56,940 bases of DNA from Akkermansiaceae bacterium. Lineage in GTDB: Bacteria > Verrucomicrobiota > Verrucomicrobiia > Verrucomicrobiales > Akkermansiaceae. A program made the translations under genes and the position numbers. The stretch covers positions 1 to 56,940 of the forward strand of contig CAIKHZ010000261.1 of NCBI GenBank assembly GCA_903827375.1, given 5' to 3'. This document shows, piece by piece, positions 1 through 10,000 of this stretch (positions are counted from its first letter, which is position 1; every line of letters starts with the position of its first letter). A model generated the notes under the pieces. That model saw only the letters and a program-made list of their open reading frames with translations, was not told the DNA's origin and did no database searches.

Positions 1-111
1 GTGACCGCCGCTGCGCATGAACTGCCCTGTAGCGGCGCGTCTGTGACCGCCGCTGCGCATGAACTGCCCTGTAGCGGCGCGTCTGTGACCGCCGCTGCGC
101 ATGAGGTGAAT
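1..111. repeat. 42-bp tandem hairpin repeat (2.6 copies, cut by window edge)
   Basis: A 42-bp unit starts at positions 1, 43 and 85. The third copy diverges after about 20 bases. Each junction contains AGCGGCG and CGCCGCT separated by 10 bases, so the array can form a run of GC-rich hairpins. The array stays open in one reading frame with the downstream permease gene, which would add an artificial repetitive N-terminus to it; the composition argues that it is intergenic. The array probably extends to the left of the window. It may be a dispersed palindromic element of this genome, but I see no other copy here. Confidence 0.85.
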
Positions 112-165
112 TGTTGCGTTGTTTCTGGACAGGCTTGGGAAGCCCGGGCAAATTGCCGCGACACA

Positions 166-1263
166 ATGCGAATTTCTGACCGCTATATCGGACGACAGGT
201 GCTGTTTGGCACGCTGTTAGCGATATTGGTGTTGAGCATGGTGCTTTTGCTGGGAAATTTGTTCAAACAGATCCGGCCTCTGTTGGTGGATAAGCACGCG
301 CCGCTGTGGTTGGTGCTGCGTTTTGTGCTGACGGTGTTGCCATTTTCGCTGATGTTCACGATTCCGTGGGGTTTTCTTTCGGCGGTGCTATTGGTTTTTG
401 GCAGGCTTTCGTCGGATCAGGAAATAACGAGTTTCCGGGTGGCGGGGGTGAGTTTGGGGCGTTTGGTGGTACCGGTGTTTGTGATTGCGGCGTTGCTTAG
501 CGGGGTTTGCCTGTGGCTCAATATCAACGTCGTGCCGCAGGCAAGGGGATCGCTCACCGATTTGCTGTATGAACAGGCAAAGCGGGATCCGCGCTCGTTG
601 TTGAATCCGGGGATGGTGCATGCCGGATTGCAGGATGTGAAATTTTTTGTAGAAGACCAGAAGGGGGATTCCTTCAATGGTTTGCACCTGTACCGGGCTC
701 CGGCGAACGCTGCCGCTGATGCTCCGCTGGACGCCTATCTGCATGCGGAGCGCTTCACGTTTGTGGTAGATGACGCAAAAAAGGAACTGCGTCTCAAGTT
801 GTACAACGCCAGCTTTGAGACCCGCAAGCCGGATGGCAGCGTTGAGATGTTTTTTGCTGAGGAGGCCGAGCCCTATCTCATTCCCTACGGCGTCGCTAAG
901 GCGGAAAAATCCAAACCCACGGCCATGACCAATCAGGAAATCGCTGACTATGTGCGCAGACACCCGGAGCTCACAGCGGAACAGTTGGTAAAGTACCGCA
1001 CCGAAATCACCGAGCGCTATTCGTTTTCACTGGCCTGTCTGGCGTTTGCCTTTGTAGCGGTGCCGCTGGGGATCCAGACGCGGCGCCGGGATTCCTCAGG
1101 CGGTTTGCTGATGAGTTTGTTGCTAGGCACCGGCTACTTCCTGTTCATCATGGTGGCCAATGATAGCAAATCCACTGCTGGGGCCACCTTGGCACTTTGG
1201 GCCCCCAATCTGCTGTGCGTGGCGATCGGACTCTGGCTGTTCCGCCGTGCTCAGTACAAGTGA
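166..1263 (+). CDS. LptF/LptG family lipopolysaccharide export permease
   Basis: This is an inner-membrane permease of the YjgP/YjgQ family, which works with LptB and LptC to move lipopolysaccharide from the inner membrane to the outer membrane. The 365-residue length is normal for the family. After the start 'MRISDRYIGRQVLFGTLL' there are N-terminal membrane segments with the family signature 'SSDQEITSFRVAGVS' around residues 83-97. A periplasmic beta-rich domain follows (about 150-270), then three C-terminal membrane helices. The start at 166 is chosen because the open frame upstream is only the hairpin repeat. I cannot tell LptF from LptG by eye, and the usual second paralogue is not beside it in the window. 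Confidence 0.88.
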   Translation: MRISDRYIGRQVLFGTLLAILVLSMVLLLGNLFKQIRPLLVDKHAPLWLVLRFVLTVLPFSLMFTIPWGFLSAVLLVFGRLSSDQEITSFRVAGVSLGRLVVPVFVIAALLSGVCLWLNINVVPQARGSLTDLLYEQAKRDPRSLLNPGMVHAGLQDVKFFVEDQKGDSFNGLHLYRAPANAAADAPLDAYLHAERFTFVVDDAKKELRLKLYNASFETRKPDGSVEMFFAEEAEPYLIPYGVAKAEKSKPTAMTNQEIADYVRRHPELTAEQLVKYRTEITERYSFSLACLAFAFVAVPLGIQTRRRDSSGGLLMSLLLGTGYFLFIMVANDSKSTAGATLALWAPNLLCVAIGLWLFRRAQYK

Positions 1264-1277
1264 GGCTGCCATCCGCC

Positions 1278-1892
1278 TCACAGCGGCATGAAGTACAGGA
1301 CGTAAATCATCTGCATTGCCGCCAGAATGCCCAGCGCGGTCGATACCACCCACAGCGGCTTCTTCTTCACAATCAGCGCTGTGGCCCCCAACGCGATGGC
1401 CACCTGAAACAGCGTGATGGACAAACCCATTTCCCGCGAATGCTCCGCCTCGCTCGTCGCCTTTGCGCGCGCCGCTTCACGCGCCGCCTCATAAGCCTCA
1501 GCTTTGGCCGTGATGTCGGCCTTGTCCTTGTCGTATTTATCGACCTTGGTCTGCATTTTTGCCAGTGCCGCTGCATCCGGTGTCGGGGCTGCGGCGAGGC
1601 GCTCCAGTTCGAGTTGGTAGAGGTTTTGTTTGATCGACTTCGCCTGGTAGAACGCCCATTGGTCGGAAGCCTTCGCTTGATTGAACGTCGCCTCGTTCAT
1701 CTCCTTCAAAGTGCGAGTGGAGAAGGCACCGCCCTTGAGGGTTGCGATGGCCGCTAGCACAGCGATGACCACCATCGTCAGCGACACGTATTTCGTCCAC
1801 TTATCGCGATTCTCCTTTTCCTTTTGGGCGGCGTGTTCAGCCCTCCATTCAGCCACCAATTCTTTCAAGTCATCCAAATCTGTCGTCTGCAT
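1278..1892 (-). CDS. DUF4337 domain-containing membrane protein
   Basis: A 204-residue protein that matches the DUF4337 pattern. It has a charged N-terminus rich in Glu and Lys, a membrane helix at about 37-52, the core 'NQAKASDQWAFYQAKSIKQ' near 90-108, a long Ala/Lys/Asp-rich coiled-coil stretch (about 120-165), and two membrane helices at the C-terminus. The family has no known function. The coiled coil lies between membrane segments, so it is probably exposed on one side of the membrane. The gene converges on the permease gene with only 14 bp between the two stop codons. Confidence 0.82.
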   Translation of the reverse strand: MQTTDLDDLKELVAEWRAEHAAQKEKENRDKWTKYVSLTMVVIAVLAAIATLKGGAFSTRTLKEMNEATFNQAKASDQWAFYQAKSIKQNLYQLELERLAAAPTPDAAALAKMQTKVDKYDKDKADITAKAEAYEAAREAARAKATSEAEHSREMGLSITLFQVAIALGATALIVKKKPLWVVSTALGILAAMQMIYVLYFMPL

Positions 1893-2028
1893 GGGAGATA
1901 TATAGTTGTAGGAAATTTGTATGAGAACACCGAGGGCAAGCCCCTACGCAGGGGGGCGGCCAAACCTTTCAAATTATTTTCATGGGCGGGGCGTCGGCAT
2001 CGTGGGACTCTTGAGCACGCTGGGGAAT

Positions 2029-2754
2029 TCACTTATGGGTTGGCTTTGACTGCCGCTTGAGGATGGCGGCGGGGTCGTCCTTAAAGGTGTCGGCGAAGTC
2101 GATCACGCACAGGGTTTTGAACGTCTGATGCGGTCCTCTGGCAATTCCCGCCAAGCGGTACTTGCCGTTGTAAATGATCTCCCGATGCCCGCGACTGGCC
2201 ACCCCGTCGTCGATGATCAGGGCCATGACAATCTGCCGGGCCTCATAGAAACCATAGGAAATGCACTCGCCCGAAGCCGTTCCGACTTCGCCATAGCGCC
2301 CGACCCTCGCGGCGGGGCTGCTGCCATCGGCCCCCTCATGGCTGACGAGTCCTTTGGGGCCGCTGTCCAGCACGTGATCGAGAGCCGCGCGGGCCAGCCC
2401 TTGGGAGAATTTCAGTGGGGCGAGCGGCGGTTGCTTGGATAGGGCGGCGATCGCCTCATCCACGGCCGTGACGCCCTCCTGAGTGATCAGTCTGTCGCCT
2501 CCGAAGCCGACATAGACCAGGCCCTTGAATTCGCGGCGGTGGTCCTTGAGATACCCGACGTATTTCATCGGCGCAGTCCTCGCCACGTTTAACTCATCAA
2601 GCAGCGACTTCTGAATGCCCTCGGCAGGCAGGGCTCCCGTGGGTGCCGCTTGCGCCGCCGTCATCAGCAGTCCCAGACAACCGATCTGCAACCACTTGAG
2701 CGGGTGCAGGGGCAGCGATGGTTGGCGTTTCAGGAGAGCTCGCACGGGAGGCAC
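2029..2754 (-). CDS. Secreted CAP-domain (SCP/PR-1-like) protein
   Basis: A 241-residue exported protein. The N-terminus has basic residues followed by the hydrophobic run 'WLQIGCLGLLMTAAQA', which ends in a plausible signal-peptidase site. The mature part reads as a CAP domain: 'LLDELNVARTAPMKY' opens it, 'LARAALDHV' and 'LVSHEGADGSSPAARVGRYG' give the His/Glu-containing cavity motifs, and 'ASRGHREIIYNGKYRLAGIA' is the conserved C-terminal block. Bacterial CAP proteins are extracellular, and their roles are mostly undefined (lipid or ligand binding, possible proteolysis). The start used here is a GTG at 2754. There is no operon partner on either side. Confidence 0.85.
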   Translation of the reverse strand: MPPVRALLKRQPSLPLHPLKWLQIGCLGLLMTAAQAAPTGALPAEGIQKSLLDELNVARTAPMKYVGYLKDHRREFKGLVYVGFGGDRLITQEGVTAVDEAIAALSKQPPLAPLKFSQGLARAALDHVLDSGPKGLVSHEGADGSSPAARVGRYGEVGTASGECISYGFYEARQIVMALIIDDGVASRGHREIIYNGKYRLAGIARGPHQTFKTLCVIDFADTFKDDPAAILKRQSKPTHK

Positions 2755-3052
2755 AAGGGGGCTTGCTAAAAACTAGAACCCGCCGGTTTGGCAGGACAAA
2801 ATCTGGTGAGCGATCTTGTCGCCGGATTGGTAGCCGTGATCGTGCCTGTTGGCAAGCCAGCAATCGCTGGGCTGCATTGGTCAGGGGCACGGAGCCTATG
2901 GCCGGCGTGTTGAAATAGGTGCCGGGAATCTCAAAAATATCCGTGCCTCAGGAATTTTGCGCTTGCTCCCAGGTTTGGGCATGGTATCAATCCCCAGCAG
3001 CAATCTATGCCTATTGGTTTCCAACGGGTTAAAGTATGCCGCCTGTAGCAGA

Positions 3053-3125
3053 GGGGCATTAGCTCAGTTGGTAGAGCGTCTCGTTCGCAATGAGAAGGTC
3101 AGGAGTTCGAATCTCCTATGCTCCA
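3053..3125 (+). tRNA. tRNA-Ala (anticodon CGC)
   Basis: A complete 73-nt cloverleaf. The acceptor strands GGGGCAT and ATGCTCC pair and include the G3:U70 wobble that identifies alanine tRNAs. The D arm is GCTC/GAGC, the anticodon loop is TTCGCAA (anticodon CGC, reading GCG), and the T arm is AGGAG-TTCGAAT-CTCCT. The discriminator base is A. The 3' CCA is not encoded, because CGC follows. The gene stands alone. Its 3' side faces a broken restriction-modification gene, consistent with past integration at this tRNA. Confidence 0.96.
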
Positions 3126-3273
3126 CGCCCTTTGCAGGCTGAGTTTCCCTCGGTTCTAAGACAATTCCGCTCTCTCCAGCCCTCCCTTCCTCGCTCACCT
3201 CTCAGCCGCCCACTGCCGCCCACTGCCGCAGCACTGCCGCAGCACTGCCACCGCCTGCGCCCCTCTGAGCGTA

Positions 3274-3859
3274 TTGAGTAGGTCGCCAGCTGAGGTGGTC
3301 CTAGGTCTAATCTTCCTCAAGTACATCTCCGACATTGTCGATTGCATGGTCGCGCTGCCCGGCCAGCTTTTTTACAGCACTCAGATCCGCGTCTGTCTGT
3401 GGTTCCTCACGAAAAGCAAGAAGGCCGACGCCAAACGCGGCTTCCGCGACCGCCGCAAGCACACCCTGTTCATTGACGCCCGCAAGCTCGGCACGCTCAT
3501 TGACCGTGTCCACCGTGAACTGCTTGAGCCTGACCTCCAGAACATCACGTCCACCTATCACGCTTGGCGCTCTGACCTCCCTTCTACCTCTTGGAGAAGG
3601 GCCGGGGATGATGGCAATCCCGGCTACGTTGACTTAGCGGGATTCTGCAAGTCCGCGACCACCGCTGAGATTGCCGCACACGGCCATGTCCTCACGCCCG
3701 GTCGTTATGTTCGGGCTGAGGAGGTCGAGGGCGATGGTGATCCCTTCGAGGAAAAAATGCCGCGCCTGGTCGGCGCGGTTGCACGCCCAGTTCGCCGAGT
3801 CCGAAAAGTTAGAAAAGGCCATCAAAACAAACCTGAGGGGACTGGGTTATGGCGGGTGA
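3274..3859 (+). pseudogene. hsdM remnant (type I restriction N6-adenine methyltransferase), internally deleted and frameshifted
   Basis: The first residues, '[16 protein letters not shown]', match the N-terminal region of HsdM. The text then jumps to the C-terminal third of the family: '[18 protein letters not shown]', '[20 protein letters not shown]', 'TYHAWRSD', '[24 protein letters not shown]' (shown in pieces) and '[11 protein letters not shown]'. The middle, with the AdoMet-binding and NPPY catalytic motifs, is missing. Near 3760 the frame shifts by one base into a tail ending '[11 protein letters not shown]' at 3859, which is the usual HsdM end. About 195 codons remain out of roughly 500. 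No hsdS or hsdR lies nearby. The gene must be non-functional. A hairpin element interrupts it at 3576-3611. Confidence 0.85.
3576..3611. repeat. Hairpin element inserted in the hsdM remnant
   Basis: CCCTTCT at 3579-3585 pairs with AGAAGGG at 3595-3601 across a 9-base loop and is followed by GCCGGGGATGA. This resembles the widespread intergenic hairpin whose consensus is roughly CCCTCTCCC..GGGAGAGGGCCGGGGTGAGGG. In the protein frame it adds about a dozen residues between 'TYHAWRSD' and '[12 protein letters not shown]' that HsdM proteins do not have. That supports insertion after the gene had decayed. Confidence 0.6.
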
Positions 3860-3884
3860 TTTCAGCACCAACGGTGCGCGATTC

Positions 3885-4019
3885 GATAGCCCAGGGCAAC
3901 GCCTTGGGTTTACGGCGGTTTTTCATCAAGCCCTGAAGGGGCGGCACAACGGTTGTCTCGCCCCTTCAGGGCTTGGATCATATCTGACCATCGAACCCAG
4001 GGCGTTGCCCTGGGCTATC
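3885..4019. repeat. Nested inverted-repeat element, probable bidirectional terminator
   Basis: The outer arms GATAGCCCAGGGCAACG (from 3885) and CGTTGCCCTGGGCTATC (to 4019) are complementary for about 26 bases with few mismatches. The inner arms AAGCCCTGAAGGGGCG (3928-3943) and CGCCCCTTCAGGGCTT (3959-3974) are perfectly complementary. The element touches the stop codon of the giant minus-strand gene and follows the plus-strand hsdM remnant, so it can end transcription from both sides. From memory, this type of sequence ('SPGQRPG...ALKGRHN' when translated) recurs across many genomes, including Verrucomicrobiota. Confidence 0.85.
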
Positions 4020-7000
4020 TACTTCTTCAGCACGTCGCTGGCTTCGACGCCCTTGCTGTTAGATCGGCGCTTGGATTCCCAGTTTTGAATTTGTGACTTC
4101 TGAACAGCTCTGTTAGACTCATCGATATTCTTGAGATATTCGCCTTTTTCCAACACCTGGCGCTTGGGAGATGCGGGGGTGCTGGGTTTGGCGGCAGAGG
4201 CATTGCCAAGGTTCTGGGACGGTTGCTGCGGGTTGTGTGAGCCGAGTGCGAGTGTGCCGCGATGGAAGGCATAGCGGTTGTCGCCCTGTCTGACGATCAC
4301 GGTGGAGGTGCCCTGGATGCCGCTGACTTCGAAGACGCCGCGCGGATCGGTGGTGCCGCTTTGCACTTGCGGACTCGAACTGCCGAGGGCTTTGACCTCG
4401 GCATCGGCCAGCGCCTTGCCCGTGGCGGCATCGGTGACGGTGGCTCGAACGCTGCCCTCCTGGGTTTCCTTCACCTCGAGTTTGAGCGGCGATATGAGGA
4501 CCAAACCGCTGGTGAACAGATTGTCGCCGCGCACGATGGCCAGATAGGCGCCTTCCTCCTTGACCGGCAAATGGAGCACCTTTTGCTTCACGACGTAGTC
4601 GGTGCCAGCGCCCAGGGCGAACGCCTCCCCGGCTTGAGGCGCGATGCCGGCGAGGTCCACCCTCGTGATGTTGCTGAGGCTTTTCTCACGCAGATAGAGT
4701 TTTTGCAAATCGACTTTATATAACTGCACGGCACCTTCCTTGATGTTGCGATAGTCGAGTGTTAGCTTCACTTCGTCGCCAGGTTTGAAAATCGTCACCT
4801 CTGGAAGACTCACTCGTTTTTCCTCGAACAATGCGATCGCCTGAGCCGCGTCCTCATACACGGTTCTGACTTTCTGATACCACGCGATGGCCTCTGCCGG
4901 TTGGCCCTGGGCGTGATAGACCTGGGCGGTGACGTAGCGAGCGTAGTCGCGGTCCTTGCTCTCACCGTTGGCCACCGGCGCGGCTGCGGCCAACGCCTTG
5001 TCGAAGGCACCCTGCCAGAAGTAACCCAGCGCCGCCATGTACTTGAAGCTGTCGGCAAAACGGCCACTGGTGTGGTGTTCCGCCCCGGCTGTGGCCGCGC
5101 TAACCATTCCCGGATAGTTCTTCAGCGTGAAGAAGACATTCACCAGACTGAAGGCGGCGTCGTCCGCCTGGGCATCTGTCGGATAGAGCGTAATGAAACG
5201 CTCTAGCAGATCCTTGCTGTGGATCAGCAGGGCGTTTTTTTCCAACTTCTTTTGGCCTCGGCGCACTGGCAACTTGTCAGCATCCTGCGCTTTGGCACTG
5301 AGGCTTTGGGCCAGGCCGCTGAGCGAGCCGATGACGTCCTGGCTATCCGGGAACTGCCGCCACAGCCGCTCTTGAAGGTCCACTCCGCCGGCATAGTCGC
5401 CCGCATCCTCGAGCGCCACACTCAATCCCGAGTCTGCTAGAAATGCGCCGTCCAGCGCCGCACGGAAAACGGTTGCCGCCCGTTCAAATTCATTGAGGCG
5501 GTGGTAGGCCGCCCCCACCCGCAGCAATTTCTCGAATGGAATGACCAGCCGCGGGTGTCGTTCAGTTAGGAGTTCGAACGCGCCGATCATCGCGCTGGCG
5601 TCGGCGTTTTCCTGCTCCGCGAGAATCCACAGCCGCATGCGGGCGGTGTCGCGCTCTTCGTCTTGGGTGAGCTTGCCGCCGCTTAGAGCGTCGAGATGAG
5701 TTAGGCATTCGCTGCCCTTGTGATCGTCGAAGAGCAGGCTCGCCGCTTCCAAATGCTCGGCGCGGTTCATGACGTATGCTTCGGTGGCGGGCTGGCCAGC
5801 TGGCAGGATCGTTAGTGTGTTCCAATCACCGCGGCGGCAGCGTGCCGGATCGTATGGATCGGCCAGCACCGCTGCCCGCGCAGTCCAAGTCCCCGGCGTG
5901 AGGGCGATGACGTCGTAACTGACGTTGCCCATGGTGCCCGGGCCGTAGCGCAGACGCAAGCGGTTGCCATCGCGCTCGACGCCCTGGGCGTTGCATTGCA
6001 AACTGCCCTCCACAAACAGGCAGCCGGCGGGAATTTCTTCCTCGATCTGCAAGAAGTTGCCGTGCGATTGCCAAGCTGCGTCCGGATGATTGGCTATCTT
6101 CACTAGCACCCGCAACAATTGCCCCTGGGCCGCTTGCGTCACCGGCGAGGTGCTCGCTGAGTCGAGCTTGGTCTCTCCTAACATGTAATTGTCGTGCAGA
6201 TAGGTGCGGCTGGCAATTTTCGGATACTCCCAGGTTTTAGGATCGTCTGCTGGAGTTTTTCTAACAATAGCGGCAATGACCACTGCTGGCGAGCCGCCTT
6301 TTACCCGGACGATGAGTTTGCCATCTGCTGGCAGGGGGAGGATTTCGCCGGGTGCTGGGGTGATGACTTTTCCATCGGAAAGGACCTCGACGGTGTCGCC
6401 GGCTGCCGCGCGGGGCAGGGATTTGGCATACTCGGCGATGGCCTGCATCACTTGGCCGCGGCAACGGGTGGTGCCGCCGGGCGCGCTGGCTTGTGAGGTT
6501 ACAAGCCAGTTGGCGATAGCGCGTGCTTCCGGTGCGGCGGGATTGAGTTTGGCGGCACACCAGAGGGCGGCGGCCGTCGCTTCCTCCGGCGCATTCAGTC
6601 CTGCCACCTCCTTGCTGCCTGGCCAGCACAGGGTATCGTCGCCGCTGGTGGTCTTGCCGGGGGTACCGGTTTTGAGCACCAGCGTGAGCAATGCCTTGGC
6701 CTCGTCATCGCGGCCGGCAAGGATAAACGCCGCGCACAATCGGACCAAAGCCACGGGTGAGAGGGTTTCGCGGACTCGGTAGAGAGGATTGAGCAATGAA
6801 AAGTCGGCCTTGCCCGCTGCGGCAAGCGCCTGCAGCACCACTGCTTTTCGCTCGAAGTCCGAAGCCCCGATGCCGCCATAGCGCCCTGCCACAAAGGCAG
6901 CCGTGCGCTTCAGCATCATGTCACTCACGACCACTCCGGCGGCCTTGGCCTCTAGCAAAGCACGCCATGTGAATGCGGTTGTTAGCAACCCCGGAGATAT

Positions 7001-10000
7001 ATCAATGTTCTCCCACGACCATCCGCCGTTGCCAGTGTGCTCGGTTGCCGTCAGCTCAGCGGTTAGAGTTGCCAAGCGCTTTTGGAGCGCTGCCTTCGTT
7101 GGGGCTCCCTCCGCGCTGGTTAGGGTGGCCATCACCTGCAGCAGGGCGCTTGCCGCGTTCTGTGGTTCACTGGCGTCCATCGTTTCACCGTTGACGTCGA
7201 GTGATGCGCTTGGAAACGCGGCGACGTCTAGGGCCTTCACTAGGCGGAAGCCCGTGGTGCCCTCGGCCACCGGCAGTGTGAGTGTGTGTTCGCCCTGGGC
7301 AAAGAGTCCGCCGCTAGGCACGATGACTGGAACGCTGAGGTTGCGCGTGGTTAGGGTGCCGCTCCACGTTACGCCGCCGACTGCGATGCGCACTTGGGAG
7401 GTGCCCGGTTGCTGTGGGGCCTTGAGTTCTTCCAGCCATCTGACGCTGTGCCCGCCGACTGGCAGCACGCCGAGTGTCAGCTTGATCGGCGCTTCACCGA
7501 GCGTGCATTCGGCAGTTAGGTCAGTGGTGGCTACGGTGCCGCAATTGGTGACGGAGACGGGAATGCTGAACGTCTGGCCTGGAGTTAGGTGCTCGGGCAG
7601 CATAGCATGAACCAGGAGTTTCTCGTCCGGGGCAATGACCAGCGCGTTGGCCGCTATGAGAGAGGCTCCATCCACTGCCCAGGCAACAACGGCGGTGCCG
7701 CTTGTTGGCTGAGTCAATCCCGCGAGTTTCTTCATTCCTGTGGCATCGGTGGTGAAGTCGCTGGCGAGTTTGAGCAGCGCATGGGGCGCCTCCGGGGCTC
7801 CGAATTTGGGTTGTGCGGCAGCGGCTTTTGGCTGGCCCGCGTCCTCACTGCGGGCGTCACTCCAAGCGATGTCTGGCACCCCTCTGGTGTCTATTCTAAC
7901 ATCGATGCCGAGGGCGTCCTGCTTCATGGACTTGAGGCCCGGGTTGACGACGAAGACGCCGTGCTTGGAGGCGTTATTGACTAACAGGAAGGAGTTGGAT
8001 CGGATAAACTTCTGGTTGTTGTCGAGAAGCAGGGTGTTGCCGCCGTTGAGGCCGAGCTCAGTTTGCTGGATGCCGAAGAGCAGTGCTTGGTCATTGTCAA
8101 AGACCGCGAAGTTGCCGTTGGTTAGTTTGCGCGAGGTCCCCGGATGGGCGAAGGTGACGCTGCTCTCGACGCTCAGGCCGGTGGAGCGGGCGGGGATGAC
8201 GACCCGGCCAGGCGGTTTGTAAGGCGCGCCATCTGTTAGGCTCCATGCCCGTGCAAACACGCTTGCGGCGACGGGTTTGCCTGCCAAATCCGTGGTCTTA
8301 ACTACATAGTCAGCGGCTCCGGCACCAGTGGCTGTGAGGGATACTTTCAAGCCGCTGCGCAATTCGAATGGCCGGGACGTGAGGTTGACTTGGCGTCCGT
8401 CCAGGGCGGCGACGGTGACGCGGAAATTGGGCGTGTAGGCGGCGGCTGTTGGAAGCTCCAGGGCATTGCTGCCGGCCTTCAATTCGATCAACTGATGGCT
8501 GAAGAATTCCTGTGCGTGGACGGTGACCAGGGCATACGGGTGGGCGCTGGCGGACTGCACCCGCAGCTTGAAGGGCTGGCCGGCGACGAGGTCGGCGGCG
8601 TCGGACAGCAAGCGCAGTTTTGAATCCTCGTCACCGCCTGCGGCGCGAAGGGTGGTCTCTGCCGAAATGTCATGACCCTGCTTGTCCTTGCCGGTTAGCT
8701 TCAACACGTAAAGCCCCGGTTGCGGCAGCGTGATCGTTTGGTTAGCCTCGCCGCTGGCAGCGGTTTTCAGCGGGTGCTCGGCAATCGGAGTGTCGGTTGG
8801 TGAGTTGGTGAACCCGCTGATCCACGGCACGCCTTCCAGCACGCGGCTGGATTTTGCCGGCTCGCGGCGGACGATGGTGAGCTTCAAGGGTGTGGCGAAA
8901 TTCTCGCCACGATAACTAACGGTTTTGACCTTGAGGTCGAACGCTTCGCCGGCGAGCGCCACTTCCGGGAGCTTGTCAAACTGCGCGCTGAATTCGTTTT
9001 CGACGATGTTGAGAGCGAGTGTGTGTCCGGCATCGACTGCGGGCATGTTCAGTGTTAGGAAATAGGCGCCCGGCTTCAGGGCGGCTGCTGGGAATTGATA
9101 CGCCACCGCTCCCGCCGTATCGGTTAGTATATCTTTGGTCGTGCCATCCGGCAGCGTCAGGGTGCCTTTCTCGGTGGTGACCGGCAGGCCGTTGGACCAA
9201 TTCACGAGGAAGGAGCCATTGATGACGTCGCCGCGCAAATAGGACTGCCGCTCGGGTTGTGTGGAGCTGATGCGACCGCGTGGCGAGGTGTCTGCCTCTT
9301 GGACGCTGAAGCTCGCTTGGAGGCTTTCCTTGTCATTGAACACGCGCACCTTGTAATCCCCGTCGGGGGACGATGGCGGCAGAGTGAATTCGCCATGGCA
9401 GAGCCCGAGTTCGCTCCAGGTAATCGGGCCTTCATAGAGCAGGCGGCCGTCGGGCAATTGAGCGCGCCACTTCCAGCCCTCGCTTGCCGCTGGGACTTGG
9501 AATGTGCCATCTTTGACGTCGCGGCGAATGGCATGCCAGCCGACTTGCTCGCCGACGGCATAGCGGCCTCGATCAAACAAGACCCGAGACATTTTTGTTG
9601 GCACGGTGCTCAGTCCCAAGCCATCGAGGGAGAGGAAGCTGCCAGCCATCCCCTGAGGAGTGCTGACCAATACCCGCACACTGTGGGATTTCTCAATGCC
9701 CTCGGGCTTGGCGCGGAACACACCGTCGGCTCCAGTTAGGCCGGTGGCGATGATTTTTTCGCCGTCACTAACCAACACATTCGCACCGGCCAGAGGTTTT
9801 TTATCGGCACCATTCATGACATAAGCCAGCAACTCGCGGCGCGCGCTTTCCACCAGCACATCGATGTCACTGCGCACCACCAGCGTGGTGGCCTGCCAGT
9901 CGTCGCCCTCCACCCGAACGATGCAAGCGCCCGACTTGCCCGCTGCGAACTCGATAGGGATTTCCTGTTGGATCGAACGGAACCGCGCGTAGCCGGCCAC

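Noticed and set aside
1-111. CRISPR array
   Set aside because: The units are directly adjacent with no unique spacers, and no cas gene is in the window.
388-963. 191-codon frame antisense to the LptF/LptG permease
   Set aside because: It lies wholly within a clear membrane permease gene and has no domain pattern.
3849-4088. 79-codon open frame across the inverted repeat
   Set aside because: It is translated repeat DNA ('SPGQRLGF...ALKGRHNG'), a well-known spurious pattern, and it overlaps the end of the real giant gene.
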